From contig JAQFVV010012531.1 in the NCBI GenBank assembly GCA_028023455.1, forward strand, positions 806,001 to 870,000: a stretch of 64,000 nucleotides of DNA, read 5' to 3'. The stretch is from Epiperipatus broadwayi. Lineage: Eukaryota; Onychophora; Udeonychophora; Euonychophora; Peripatidae. The first letter of the stretch is position 1. The number at the start of each line of letters is the position of its first letter. The translations under genes were made by a program, and so were the position numbers. The notes beneath the pieces were generated by a model. It had not been told where the DNA came from. It made no database searches and was given only the letters and a program-made list of their open reading frames with translations. Shown here in pieces: positions 22,936 through 32,120 of this stretch.

Positions 22936-23489
22936 GGTGCATCTAATTAGTGAAGGGAACAAAACATTTCTGAAAACAAAAAAAAAAAAAATTTTTTTCC
23001 AAATTTTTTTTACATTTTTCTAACAAAATTATATCAAATTGCTAATTGGAAAGGGGAAAACATTAGTGAATAAGGCATATGGATTTCAAAACATGTTAAA
23101 AAAAAAGAGCGAAAGAATTAATCATTAAAATTAAATTGTTTTGATTTATTCAATTACTGTATAAGAATTTTATGTAGATATAAAAATAAGTGTATACTAT
23201 ATTTTAAGCTTTTACATCATTGCTAATCAAATAACTTCATGTTGTAGACAGAAAATATTTTTATATTTATAAAACTGTAGGTAATAACAATAATGCTTAT
23301 TTAAATTTTCAATTGATTGGGTGTTTTTTTAAAAAAATTATATTTATAGTGAAAGGATAAAATCTGTTGTTGAAATCCTTCAATGACTTTTTTAGTTTGC
23401 CATGACTAAATATTTATATTTTTGCAAAGAAGATGTTATTTATTTAAAAATAAGATAAAATTCACAATTATTAACTCTTTTTTTAATGT

Positions 23490-24609
23490 TTTTTTCATAA
23501 AAGATAATCTCTGCATTGTCAAATAATATTTTCTGACCTGTATCAAGGTCATGATTGTACAAAGGCAGGTTATGATACCTATTTTTAAATCTACTGTTAT
23601 AAACTTTAATTCTTTGATTAAGACTTAATTTACTTTGACTACATAAATTTTATGGCAACTGCAAGGAATCTTCTAAATTATAGCAGGAATACATTTACTA
23701 TCAATTCACTTTTGAACTGTTTTTATAATGAATTTAAATCAAAACTTTTCTTCCATACAACTTTCATACCATCCAATAAATAATTATTTTTATAGACTTA
23801 AATGGAAAAGAAATTAGCTGCTTATTCTCATTAATATTACAATTTTTATTAATATCAGATTTGCAAATATTTTTTATTAAATATAATATTCCAAATAAAT
23901 TCATGATTATAACCCAATTTAATATAATCAGAAGCAAATTGTCTTTTTTTGCAAATAAGCCTTTTTATTCTTAAAACAAAAATTTAATGGGGAAATTTTT
24001 TTATGGGTAAAAGATTGGTAATTTCCAGGCTTTATTATACTTCTTAAATATTTATGGTTAATAAAATTACTACAAAGTAAAATATTATCAACACTTAAAC
24101 TCTAAAAATTTTAACTTTACAAAATTAAAAGTACTCTCCTCAATAGTAAAATTAATATCAGGATCAAAAGCATTGAATCCATCAAAAAAATTCTTCAATT
24201 TATCTTTCTGAATAACAATCATCAACATATCTGACAAATAATTTCAAAGAAACAGAAGAAATAGCATAATCAGTTTTTTTTTAATTTTATAAAATCCATC
24301 ATTACAAATACAAGTCATTGAATTCGTATTGACAAAAGCAATTCATGAATAATTAATTTTATCAGCAGAAAAATATTTGTTTCTTTAAACTGAAAGATAC
24401 ATATTTTCAAGTGTTTAAACGACTAAATACACAATCATCTCTAAATCAAAATCATTTATTTTATTAAATGCCTCAAAAAAAAAAAAGTGTCACAAAATTG
24501 ATCAAAATTATCATAGTTTTAAAAAAATTTTATAACCAGTTTTGAAATTTTATCAACAATTCTTGTTAAATCAAAAACACATCATAAAGGAAAATTATCT
24601 TTATGAGAC
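23490..24609 (-). pseudogene. Penelope-like RT and GIY-YIG domain, copy B
   Basis: Reading the minus strand with frame corrections gives the RT catalytic motif LFVRYVDD near 24205-24230, followed by DKLKNFFDGFNAFDPDINF and TIEESTFNFVK. After several hundred bases comes a GIY-YIG core, KIPCSCHKIYV, at about 23640-23690, followed by SLNQRIK. The RT-GIY-YIG order identifies a PLE of a different family from the one at 11.5 kb, whose residues around the motifs differ. There are many stops and frameshifts, so this copy is long dead. Confidence 0.8.
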
Positions 24610-24815
24610 TTGAAATTAAAGGATTTGCCTAAAGGTTTGTGATGATGGTAGATTAGATATGATAATATGTTGGACTATTTCTATCATCTATCACAGTGTT
24701 TCCCAAAGTGGGGTATGTGTATCCTTGTGGACCAAGGTGTTGGAAAAAAAAATCATTTTTTTTTTTTTAATAAAAAAAAAAAAAAAAAAAAAAATTTACT
24801 TATTCATCATCATCA

Positions 24816-26315
24816 TCAAACATTATCAATCCACTGAAGGATGACGGTCTCTCCAAGTTTAATCCATCTTCTCCGATCTTTAGCTTCTCTTCTCCACAAC
24901 ACCCCTGCACATTTTCTTATTTCATCCATCCATCTCACATGTGGTCTCTTTCTGGGTCTTTTACAATCTCTTGGAATCCAGTTTAAAATTTCAATTGTCC
25001 ATCTATTATCATCTCTTCTAGCAATATGTCCAGCCCAACTCCATTTCAATCTTTTAATTTTTTCAATAAGGTCAGTAACACCTGTTTGTTGTCTTACCCA
25101 TACATTGCGTTTTCGATCTCTTCTTGTTACTCCCAACATACATCTCTCCATACTCCTTTGAGTGGTCTGAAGTCTCTGTATTGCTCTTCTATTAAGTGTC
25201 CAAGTCTCAGATCCATAAGTAAGAACTGGTAAAACACATTTGTTAAAAACCATCCTTTTCAAACACATAGGCATATTTCCTTTTAGTATCAAGTTATTTC
25301 TACCAAAAGCACTCCAACCAAGTTTAATTCTATGATTAATTTCCTCCATTATGTTTCCATCTGTATTAATAATCTGACCAAGGTATTTGTAACTGTTAAC
25401 TTCTTCTAATTCTTCATAATCAATCTTTATTTTCGTATTTTGAGCAAATCGATTAAACATTACTTTAGTCTTTTTAACATTTATCTTTAGTCCTACTTTT
25501 CTACTTTCATCTGCTAACTCCTGCAACATTTCCTGCAGCTCTGAAGCATTATTTGCAAAAACAACTACATCATCTGCGAAATCTAAATGACTTAAATACT
25601 CTCCATTTACTTTCACTCCTTTAGTTTCCCATTTTAATCCACAAAATACTTCTTGCAGCACTGCTGTAAAGAGTTTTGGAGATATGGAGTCACCTTGTCT
25701 TACACCTTTCTCAATGTTGATTTTTCCAGTATCATTATGTAATCTAATTGTTGCTGTTGCATTTTTATAAATATTCTTTAAAATATGACAATATCCTGGA
25801 TCTATACCTTGATGATCCAATGCTTTAATCACTGAAGAAATGTGTATAGAATCGAATGCCTTTTCATAATCTACAAATCCAAAACATAATGACAACTCAT
25901 ATTCGTTTGTCCTTTCTATGACTTCTCTCAATACCTGGATATGATCTATTGTACTAAAACCACTTTTAAATCCAGCTTGTTCTCTTGGTTGGTGGAAATC
26001 CAAAGTTCTCTGTAGACGAGTTGTAATTATCTTGGTAAAAATTTTATATAAAACTGATAAAAGGCTGATAGGTCTGTAATTTCTAATATCTTCTTTATCA
26101 CCTTTTTTAAATATTAATATTATTACTGCATTCTTCCAATCTTCCGGTACATCTTTATCATTTAGACATTTGGTATATAACTTTGCTAAAATTGTTTCTA
26201 TTTCTTCACCTGCTTTTTTTAATATATCAATTATAATTCCATCATTTCCTGGAGCCTTTCCTTTCTTCATACACTTAATTGCATGTCTCACTTCTTCATT
26301 TAAAATTCTGGGCAA
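24816..26315 (-). CDS. RTE reverse transcriptase half of the retrotransposon protein
   Basis: This 499-codon uninterrupted frame begins LPRILNEEVRHAIKCM (a TTG codon at the overlap, because it is really a continuation of the endonuclease frame). RT blocks follow in order: GKAPGNDGI, NYRPISLLS, EQAGFKSGFSTIDHI, FVDYEKAFDSI (first catalytic Asp), GVRQGDSISPKLF, HLDFADDVVVFA (the FADD active site), and KYLGQIINTDG. The C-terminal domain has WSWAGHIARR and ends close to the element tail. No stop or deletion is seen, so this copy is recent and perhaps one base away from intact. Enzyme role: target-primed reverse transcription of element RNA. Confidence 0.93.
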   Translation of the reverse strand: MPRILNEEVRHAIKCMKKGKAPGNDGIIIDILKKAGEEIETILAKLYTKCLNDKDVPEDWKNAVIILIFKKGDKEDIRNYRPISLLSVLYKIFTKIITTRLQRTLDFHQPREQAGFKSGFSTIDHIQVLREVIERTNEYELSLCFGFVDYEKAFDSIHISSVIKALDHQGIDPGYCHILKNIYKNATATIRLHNDTGKINIEKGVRQGDSISPKLFTAVLQEVFCGLKWETKGVKVNGEYLSHLDFADDVVVFANNASELQEMLQELADESRKVGLKINVKKTKVMFNRFAQNTKIKIDYEELEEVNSYKYLGQIINTDGNIMEEINHRIKLGWSAFGRNNLILKGNMPMCLKRMVFNKCVLPVLTYGSETWTLNRRAIQRLQTTQRSMERCMLGVTRRDRKRNVWVRQQTGVTDLIEKIKRLKWSWAGHIARRDDNRWTIEILNWIPRDCKRPRKRPHVRWMDEIRKCAGVLWRREAKDRRRWIKLGETVILQWIDNV

Positions 26316-27772
26316 TTCGAAGATGTAATAGATATAGGAGGTACTTGTTCTTTATTACTATATAATTCTTGATAAAAATCTTCTACCAATTTCATGATGT
26401 CATCTCTCTTTTTAGTAATAATTCCATCTTTTTTTCTTATTGCAGATATAAATTTCCTACCAATACCAAAATGTTGTTTAACATTTTTGAGACTTTTATT
26501 TTCTTCTACAGCTTTCCTTGCTATTTCACAGTTATACTTTCTTATATCATTTTCAACTCTTTTCCGTACCATTTTACAAAATTCGAGATATTCAATTCTT
26601 TTTAATACATCATTTTTGTATATCTTCATATTCCTTCTTTTCTTCATAAATTCTCTAGTCTCAGTAGAAATTTTATTAGTCAATTGCTGCTTTTTTCTAC
26701 CAGCTATGTTTGTTGCAGTTTTTAAAAGTGTATCAGTTATTTTCATATTAATTTCATTCAAATCTGTATCATGTTCAAAATCTCCTAACACTTGAAACCT
26801 ATTTGTAAGTTCTAATTTAAATTCATTAGAATGTTTCTGAAGATTAGGAATATCAACTGTAAATATTGTTTTTCTTAATAATTTTTGTCTCTCTAGTTTT
26901 ACATTAACACGTAACTTACACCTTACTAATCGATGATCACTTCCTGTGTTAAATTTATTAAGAACATTACAATCTTGAAATATGTATTTTCTGTTAGTCA
27001 AAATATAATCCAATTCTGCTGTACCTTCATTTGGATGCTTCCATGTCCATTTCCTTTTAACATTTTTCTCAAAAAATGAATTCATAATATAAAGTTTTTC
27101 TTTTTCTGCAAACTCCACAAGTCTATGTCCTCTCTCATTTCTATTACCATAACCAAAATTACCTACAGCAATTTCATCTTTCATTTGTCTACCAATTCTA
27201 GCATTAAAGTCTCCCATAACAATTTTAAAATGTTGTTTACTCTGATCAAAAGCCTTTTGTACATCCATATAAAAATCTTCTACGACCTCATCACTATGAG
27301 AACTTGTTGGGGCATAAACCTGAATTATCTGCATTTGGTATCTGCTATTAAGTTGTATAACTAATCTTGCCACTCTGTCCGATACACCATCAATCTCCAC
27401 AATATTGTTCTTCCACTTTTTATTTATAATGAATCCTACTCCACTTGTATTTCCAATATGTGTGCCTTTATAATAGAGTATATGTCCACTTTTTAAATCA
27501 ATTGTTTCTTCTCCTTTTCTTCTAACTTCACAAAGTCCAATAATGTCCCATTTAATATAAGACAGTTCTTCTTCTAATTCTTGCAATCTTCCTTCACTTG
27601 AAAGTGATCTGCAGTTGTAAGTACCTAAATAAAAAGTCGTCATCAAATGGCAGCCTGGGTCCGCAATCAGGGGATTCTTAGCACCCTCTGCCTTCGGCCA
27701 CCAACCGCTGCCTTGGTTGGTGACTTTACAGCCTCCTGGGAATAAGGGCCATGCTTTATTTTTGTCTGTCAT
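26300..27772 (-). CDS. RTE endonuclease half of the retrotransposon protein
   Basis: This 490-codon frame encodes an APE-like endonuclease that nicks target DNA for retrotransposition. All family motifs are visible in order: LGTYNCRSL, GLCEVRR (catalytic Glu), VYAPTSSHSDE, VMGDFNARIG (Asp and Asn), TWKHPNEGTAELDYI, and GSDHRLV (catalytic Asp-His). A charged linker to the RT follows. The frame ends after SITSSNCPEF in a region that should continue straight into the RT at 26315. A single-base indel near 26315-26325 breaks what is one protein in RTE elements. The first 60 residues are probably a leader. Related animal proteins are often annotated as craniofacial development protein 2-like, which are RTE-derived. 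Confidence 0.9.
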   Translation of the reverse strand: MTDKNKAWPLFPGGCKVTNQGSGWWPKAEGAKNPLIADPGCHLMTTFYLGTYNCRSLSSEGRLQELEEELSYIKWDIIGLCEVRRKGEETIDLKSGHILYYKGTHIGNTSGVGFIINKKWKNNIVEIDGVSDRVARLVIQLNSRYQMQIIQVYAPTSSHSDEVVEDFYMDVQKAFDQSKQHFKIVMGDFNARIGRQMKDEIAVGNFGYGNRNERGHRLVEFAEKEKLYIMNSFFEKNVKRKWTWKHPNEGTAELDYILTNRKYIFQDCNVLNKFNTGSDHRLVRCKLRVNVKLERQKLLRKTIFTVDIPNLQKHSNEFKLELTNRFQVLGDFEHDTDLNEINMKITDTLLKTATNIAGRKKQQLTNKISTETREFMKKRRNMKIYKNDVLKRIEYLEFCKMVRKRVENDIRKYNCEIARKAVEENKSLKNVKQHFGIGRKFISAIRKKDGIITKKRDDIMKLVEDFYQELYSNKEQVPPISITSSNCPEF

Positions 27773-28358
27773 AATTGTATATATGTATTGGAAAAATATT
27801 TATCATTTACACAAACATTCATTCTGCCTTATCAGGCACTGAGAAGAAAGACCATGGTGTTTCTTGATCTTAAACTCAGAGGTAAAAAGCCAATAAACTC
27901 ACCACGCTGGCTAATGTGTGTTGGTGAGCAGCCCATCCATGTTCGTATACTATATGAATAATCACATAGTAATAACAGCTGCAACGACAAGAACGTATGG
28001 AGTGGACATTAGGAATTTGCCCTGCTCGGTTCCTTTAAGGCCTCCAAGAGGAATCAAAGGGTCTCCTTTCAGTTAATAGCAAACTTCTTTCTGCAGCCTT
28101 TTACTTATTAGTATTGTGTATGTATAGTTTTGTATGCATAGCCGTGGTGTCGACTAGCTCTTTGATTCTGCATATTTCTCCAGTCTATATCTCAGGTAAC
28201 ATGTTACATACAATATTCATTCACATACACATTGAACTATTACATGTAGTGCATGCATGTGTATTTTTAGCTTTCGGGCAATTTTGCTACTGGAAAGGTA
28301 TGTTATGTTTTTTAGTAAGTCCCATTGATTTTGATTATTTTTACAAATTATAATTTTT

Positions 28359-30172
28359 ATCCTTACCATTTAAGATTATGGAAATTTGAAACTTCTAAAC
28401 CAAATAATAGTAACAGTCAACAAACAGAAAGTAATGTAATTAATGACGGTGAACCACTTACAATTTTGGAAAAACTTGTTAAGAAAAAAACAAGAAAACT
28501 CGCAAGTACGATAAAGAATATCTTAAATTTGGATTCTCACAGACTGGAGATGAAAAAGAGCCTATTCCGCTTTGCGTCATTTGTTTTGGAAATCTAACAA
28601 ATGAAAGCATGAAACCATTCAACTTAAAGCAGCATTTTGAGACAAACTACAATCAGTACAATGATAAATCCTTCGATTTTTTTGAAAACAAACTTAAGGA
28701 TTTAAATCTGTCTCAAAAAGTAATACAGGATTTGACAGGAAGTGACACAATCAAAAAATTCTAACAGCTTCATATTGTGTCACTTTTAACTGTGAGATGT
28801 AATGCAGTGGAGATGATTTAGAAAATTTTAATCAAACTTGTAGCTAAGTAATGATAGGAGATAGAGCTAAACAAATTTTTGACCGAGCTCCCCTCTCAAA
28901 TAATTCAGTTCATATACGAATCATTGATATGTCTAATAATGTAAAACAGATGTTATTGTCTGATATTTCTCAAAGTTGTTATTATGCATTACACGTTGAT
29001 GAATCCAATGATTTTGCAAATCGTATGGCATTTGTTAGATACGAAAAAGATCAAGAAATTCATGATCACTTTTTATTTTGCCAGCCTTTATTAGGTCATA
29101 CAACAGGAGAAGGTATTTTTTTATGTTATTAATAAATAATAAAGAATTTGTTGCAAGAATTCAGAATGTTGCCCCAAATATCATATCCCACACATTGTTG
29201 CATACACAGAGAGGCTTTGGCAACACGTAAATGTGCACTGATCTACAGAAAGTTTTGGATGAAAGCATGAAAATTATTAACTACATTAAAGGCCGTCTCT
29301 GAATGCACAACTTTTTTCACAAATTTGTGAAGAAATGGGAAGTAGCCATACTCAGCTTCTTTTTCATTACTGATGTTCATTGGCTATCTAGAGGTAAAAT
29401 TTTAAATCGATTATTTGAACTTAGTCATGAAGTTCAGATTTTTCTTAATGATAGACTTTAGCTGAGAAACTGTTTATATGACTGACAATGGCTTTGTAAA
29501 TTAGCATATGTAGCAGATATATTCTCTGTTTTAAATTGTCTCAACTTATCATTGCAAGGAAAAGAAATTTCATTGTTTCACGTTCAACATAAAGTTAATG
29601 CTACCATGGCAAAAGTAAATTTATGGCGAAAGAGAGTTGGCAACAGAGAAGTGAACTCATTTCCTTCTCTTTTTGAATTTATAATAAATTCAAATATTAA
29701 AATAAATGCTGGTACTATGAAATGTATAACACAGCGCTTAGAGAGTTTACAAATGGGCTTAAAAAACTATTTTCCTGATTTATATAAAAATATTGAATGG
29801 ATAAGATTTCCATTTAACATTAATACAGCATCCATGCCAAAAGATTTATCGCATGCAGAAGAAGAGCAATTGTTGGAATTAGCTTCAGACGAATTCTTGA
29901 AAAATAAACACAAGGAATGTACTTTAGCATCATTCTAGTTCCAAATGCAACATGCGTATCCAGGTTTAATGCAAAAAGTCTTGAAATACATTTATCTTTT
30001 CCAACTTCATATCTATGTATGGTTGCTTCTTTCAGCATTTGTAGACATTAAGTCAAAAAAAAGGAACAGGCTTTTGGATGTAGAACCCCACCTTAGATTA
30101 AAATTAACTACCAGGGAACCAAATTATGATAATCTGTCATCTCAACATAAACAATTTCATCCTTCTCATTGA
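28359..30172 (+). pseudogene. hAT-family (ZBED-like) transposase, degraded
   Basis: Fragments in several frames follow the order of ZBED5-type hAT transposases. A BED-like zinc finger region (28515-28765) has YLKFGFSQTG, CVICFGNLTNESM and LKQHFE. A catalytic region follows (28851-29132) with YYALHVDESNDFANR and FCQPLLGHTTGEGIF. Next comes a stretch of about 400 bp full of stops, then LNLSLQGKEISLFHVQHK-like sequence (29552-29938) and a dimerisation tail (29945-30172) with LSAFVDIKSKKRNRLLDVE. Many stops and frameshifts are present. It would have catalysed cut-and-paste transposition of the element bounded at 24694 and 30343. Confidence 0.85.
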
Positions 30173-30916
30173 TCTTAATAAAGTTTATGAATAATTTTTT
30201 TTTGTTTATTTTTTTTTTTTTTTTTTATACTCTAAAAAGAAAAAATAATAATATAAGTATATGCAATTTTTTTGACAAGTGGTACTTAGCATTGCGAAAA
30301 TTATTAAAGCGGTACACAGGTGTTGAAAGTTTGGGAAATACTGATCTATCAGTAAATGTCAAATGTATAGAAAATTTTAAACTTTATTTAAGCTTTTCAA
30401 ATACAAACACTTAGTTAGAAATAACAGACAAATAGACAATACAAGTTAATAATTACACATTTTGAGTAATGGTATTTTCCACTCCTCAATTAGTTAGAAC
30501 ATTACCTTAAAATTCAAGAATCGAAAGGTGTAAGTTTGACTTCTGGTCAGACTAACAACGCCTGAAGAAGAGTGGGGAACAATACTATTCAAAATGAGTA
30601 ATTACTAACCTGTATTATCTATTTGTGTGTTATTACTAACAAGTTGTTTGTATTTGAAAGATTTAAAATTTTTTATATATTCAACATTTACTTATAGATG
30701 ATGGAAATAATCCACCATATTATCACATTGAGATTAAAGAAAACTTTAAAAGCTAAAACTAAAAAACACTAGAGCAATGACTTAAATAAGTAGCTCTGTC
30801 AACAAAATATTTTATTTATTATAATTTTCGTATCAATCAACTTAGATTTTTACTTTCTTTCCAGGATTACAATTTAAAATTGTATTCCATTATTTAGTTA
30901 TAAAGAAACTATCGTT

Positions 30917-30980
30917 GTTAGCCGAGAGGTCATCGCAACGGCCTTGCAAGCAAGTAGTTGCTATGACATATGAAAAAAAA
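30917..30980 (+). mobile_element. tRNA-derived SINE, internally shortened, 10-bp TSD
   Basis: The direct repeat aactatcgtt flanks it (30907-30916 and 30981-30990). It starts gttagccgagaggtcatcgc, a tRNA-like A box, and ends gctatgacatatg plus an A run. The B-box segment present in the copy at 31196 is missing between agtagttg and ctatgaca. Confidence 0.85.
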
Positions 30981-31195
30981 AACTATCGTTAAATTCATTA
31001 TTATTCAACAATACAAACAGACTATCCTTGTCTTTTTTTAATAGGATAACATCATTGGCTTTCAATCTTTTTGGGGGGTTCAGTGTTTTTTTTAAGAAGA
31101 TCTATTTGCTTTGGGACAAAAACCTTTTTTTTATCTCTCAAGTAATTATCTGGAATATTTCTACAACATTCAATAAAAGAAATAAAAATCAGTTT

Positions 31196-31304
31196 GTCTT
31201 GCGTTGATAGCCGAGAGGTATCGCAGCCGCCATGCAAGCAAGTAGTTGGTTGCAGACGGTTGTGGGTTCACGTCCCGGCCAATGCTATGACATATGGAAA
31301 AAAA
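31196..31304 (+). mobile_element. tRNA-derived SINE, full copy, 11-bp TSD
   Basis: The direct repeat aaaaatcagtt flanks it (31184-31194 and 31305-31315). The A box resembles tRNA-Ser/Leu type (gatagccgagaggtatcg) and the B box is gggttcacgtcc. It ends aatgctatgacatatgg plus poly-A. It was probably transcribed by RNA polymerase III from these internal boxes and mobilised in trans by a LINE. Confidence 0.88.
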
Positions 31305-32120
31305 AAAAATCAGTTACCACATTCCTATTTAAAGAAACAAGTAAAAATTTGTTTTTGCCCTAAAGCAAATAGATCTTAAAAAATGATTGAAAGTTCAATG
31401 GTGTTATCTAATAAAAAGATATAAGATAGCCAGTTTGCATTATTGAATAATAGTGAATCTAAAGATAAAATTTCTTTAGAGTTAAATAATGGAAAAGAAA
31501 ATATAAATCTAAGTTGATTGATTTTATGAAAGTTATAGAAGATAATATTTTCTCATAGAGCTATTTATTTACATGGTCACTAGTGATTTTATGGTTTCTA
31601 AAATTTTCTTTAATTGTGGCATAAAGATAATTTGCTTTTCATGTGCATTTTTGATTTCATAAGAGGAATTGTTGAAAAAATTTCATATAAATGTTTTTTA
31701 AAATTATATTAATTTTGGTCAATTTTGTGTCAAAAATTCTTTTGAGACATCTAATAAAATAAATGATTTTACTTTTAGAGGATGATTATGTATAAAAAGT
31801 ATCAATATATTTACCCATTTTAGAAAAAACATGAATATTTTTGTGTTGATAAGATTGAAATTATTCATACTTTTGATAATATGTTGGACTATTTCATTCA
31901 TCTATCAGTAAATGCTGAATGTGTAGAAAATTGTAAACTTTATTTAACTTTTCAAATAAAAACAATTTGTTTTAGAGGCGCCACCTACCATAGTCTGAGT
32001 AGGGAGCACCTTCCTGAGCTACCAAAAGTTTTTTTTTTATTAAAGATTCCCCAAATTTATAACCATCAGAAAAAAGGCCTTGAAATCGTTTAAGGTAAGT
32101 GGTTCTTATATTTTATCTAA

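Larger units (their letters stand above)
24795..28100 (-). mobile_element. RTE-type non-LTR retrotransposon, nearly full length
   Basis: This is a minus-strand element of about 3.3 kb, the usual RTE length. It encodes an apurinic-like endonuclease and a reverse transcriptase and ends in gatgatgatgatgaataag followed by an A/T run. Short 3' tandem tails of this kind are typical of RTE elements. A 5' leader of about 330 bp precedes the first ATG (27772). The 5' boundary is uncertain because it lies inside the hAT leader. One frameshift separates the two reading frames. It is the youngest layer of its nest. Confidence 0.88.
24694..30343 (+). mobile_element. hAT transposon with 8-bp TSD (interrupted by an RTE element)
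   Basis: The left end is cagtgtttcccaaagt (24694) and the right end is agtttgggaaatactg (ending 30343), forming terminal inverted repeats. The 8-mer atctatca lies immediately outside both ends (24686-24693 and 30344-30351), the TSD length of hAT elements. The related foldback at 31874 has an uninterrupted catctatcagtaaatg, which serves as the empty site. Internally it carries a ZBED-type transposase pseudogene and a 3.3-kb RTE insertion. Confidence 0.93.
24622..30727. mobile_element. Foldback element copy B (contains the hAT transposon)
   Basis: Excluding the hAT and its extra TSD copy, this element is about 450 bp: 24622-24693 joined to 30352-30727. Its arms (24622-24693 with 30352-30460, and about 30600-30727) are inverted copies sharing tttcaaataca and gtaaatgt motifs and the end block gataatatg/catattatc. 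It is flanked by 12-bp repeats, ttgaaattaaag and ttgagattaaag. One end carries an extra tail, acctttaggcaaat in minus orientation. The loop contains cgcctgaagaagagtgggga, similar to PLE terminal hairpins. A sister copy is at 31874-36887. Confidence 0.75.
23400..31120 (-). mobile_element. Penelope-like element copy B (minus), split by later insertions
   Basis: PLE-coding sequence on the minus strand occupies about 30740-31120 (5' part) and 23490-24609 (RT to GIY-YIG). It is interrupted by the foldback/hAT/RTE stack at 24622-30727. It aligns, in inverse orientation, with copy A over its whole length (31340-44640 minus insertions). The insertion junction is marked by ttgaaattaaag (24610-24621) against ttgagattaaag (30728-30739). 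Copies A and B are head to head. Outer boundaries are approximate. Confidence 0.8.
30735..31625. repeat. Centre of the head-to-head PLE pair (palindrome)
   Basis: The 5' parts of PLE-B (minus) and PLE-A (plus) face each other. Matching blocks include atcaatcaacttagattt (30832) with aaatctaagttgattgat (31505), and gatctatttgctttggga (31099) with the reverse complement near 31360-31378. Two SINEs have inserted into this palindrome. The left-arm SINE is absent from the right arm. Confidence 0.85.

Noticed and set aside
24841-25232. Plus-strand open frames over the RTE element
   Set aside because: They are antisense shadows of the RT frame.
28114-28353. 79-codon open frame upstream of the hAT transposase
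   Set aside because: No similarity to hAT or RTE proteins; lies at the uncertain RTE/hAT junction.
30917-31304. Functional tRNA genes
   Set aside because: A and B boxes are present, but the sequences do not fold as complete tRNAs by eye and end in poly-A with TSDs, which defines SINEs.
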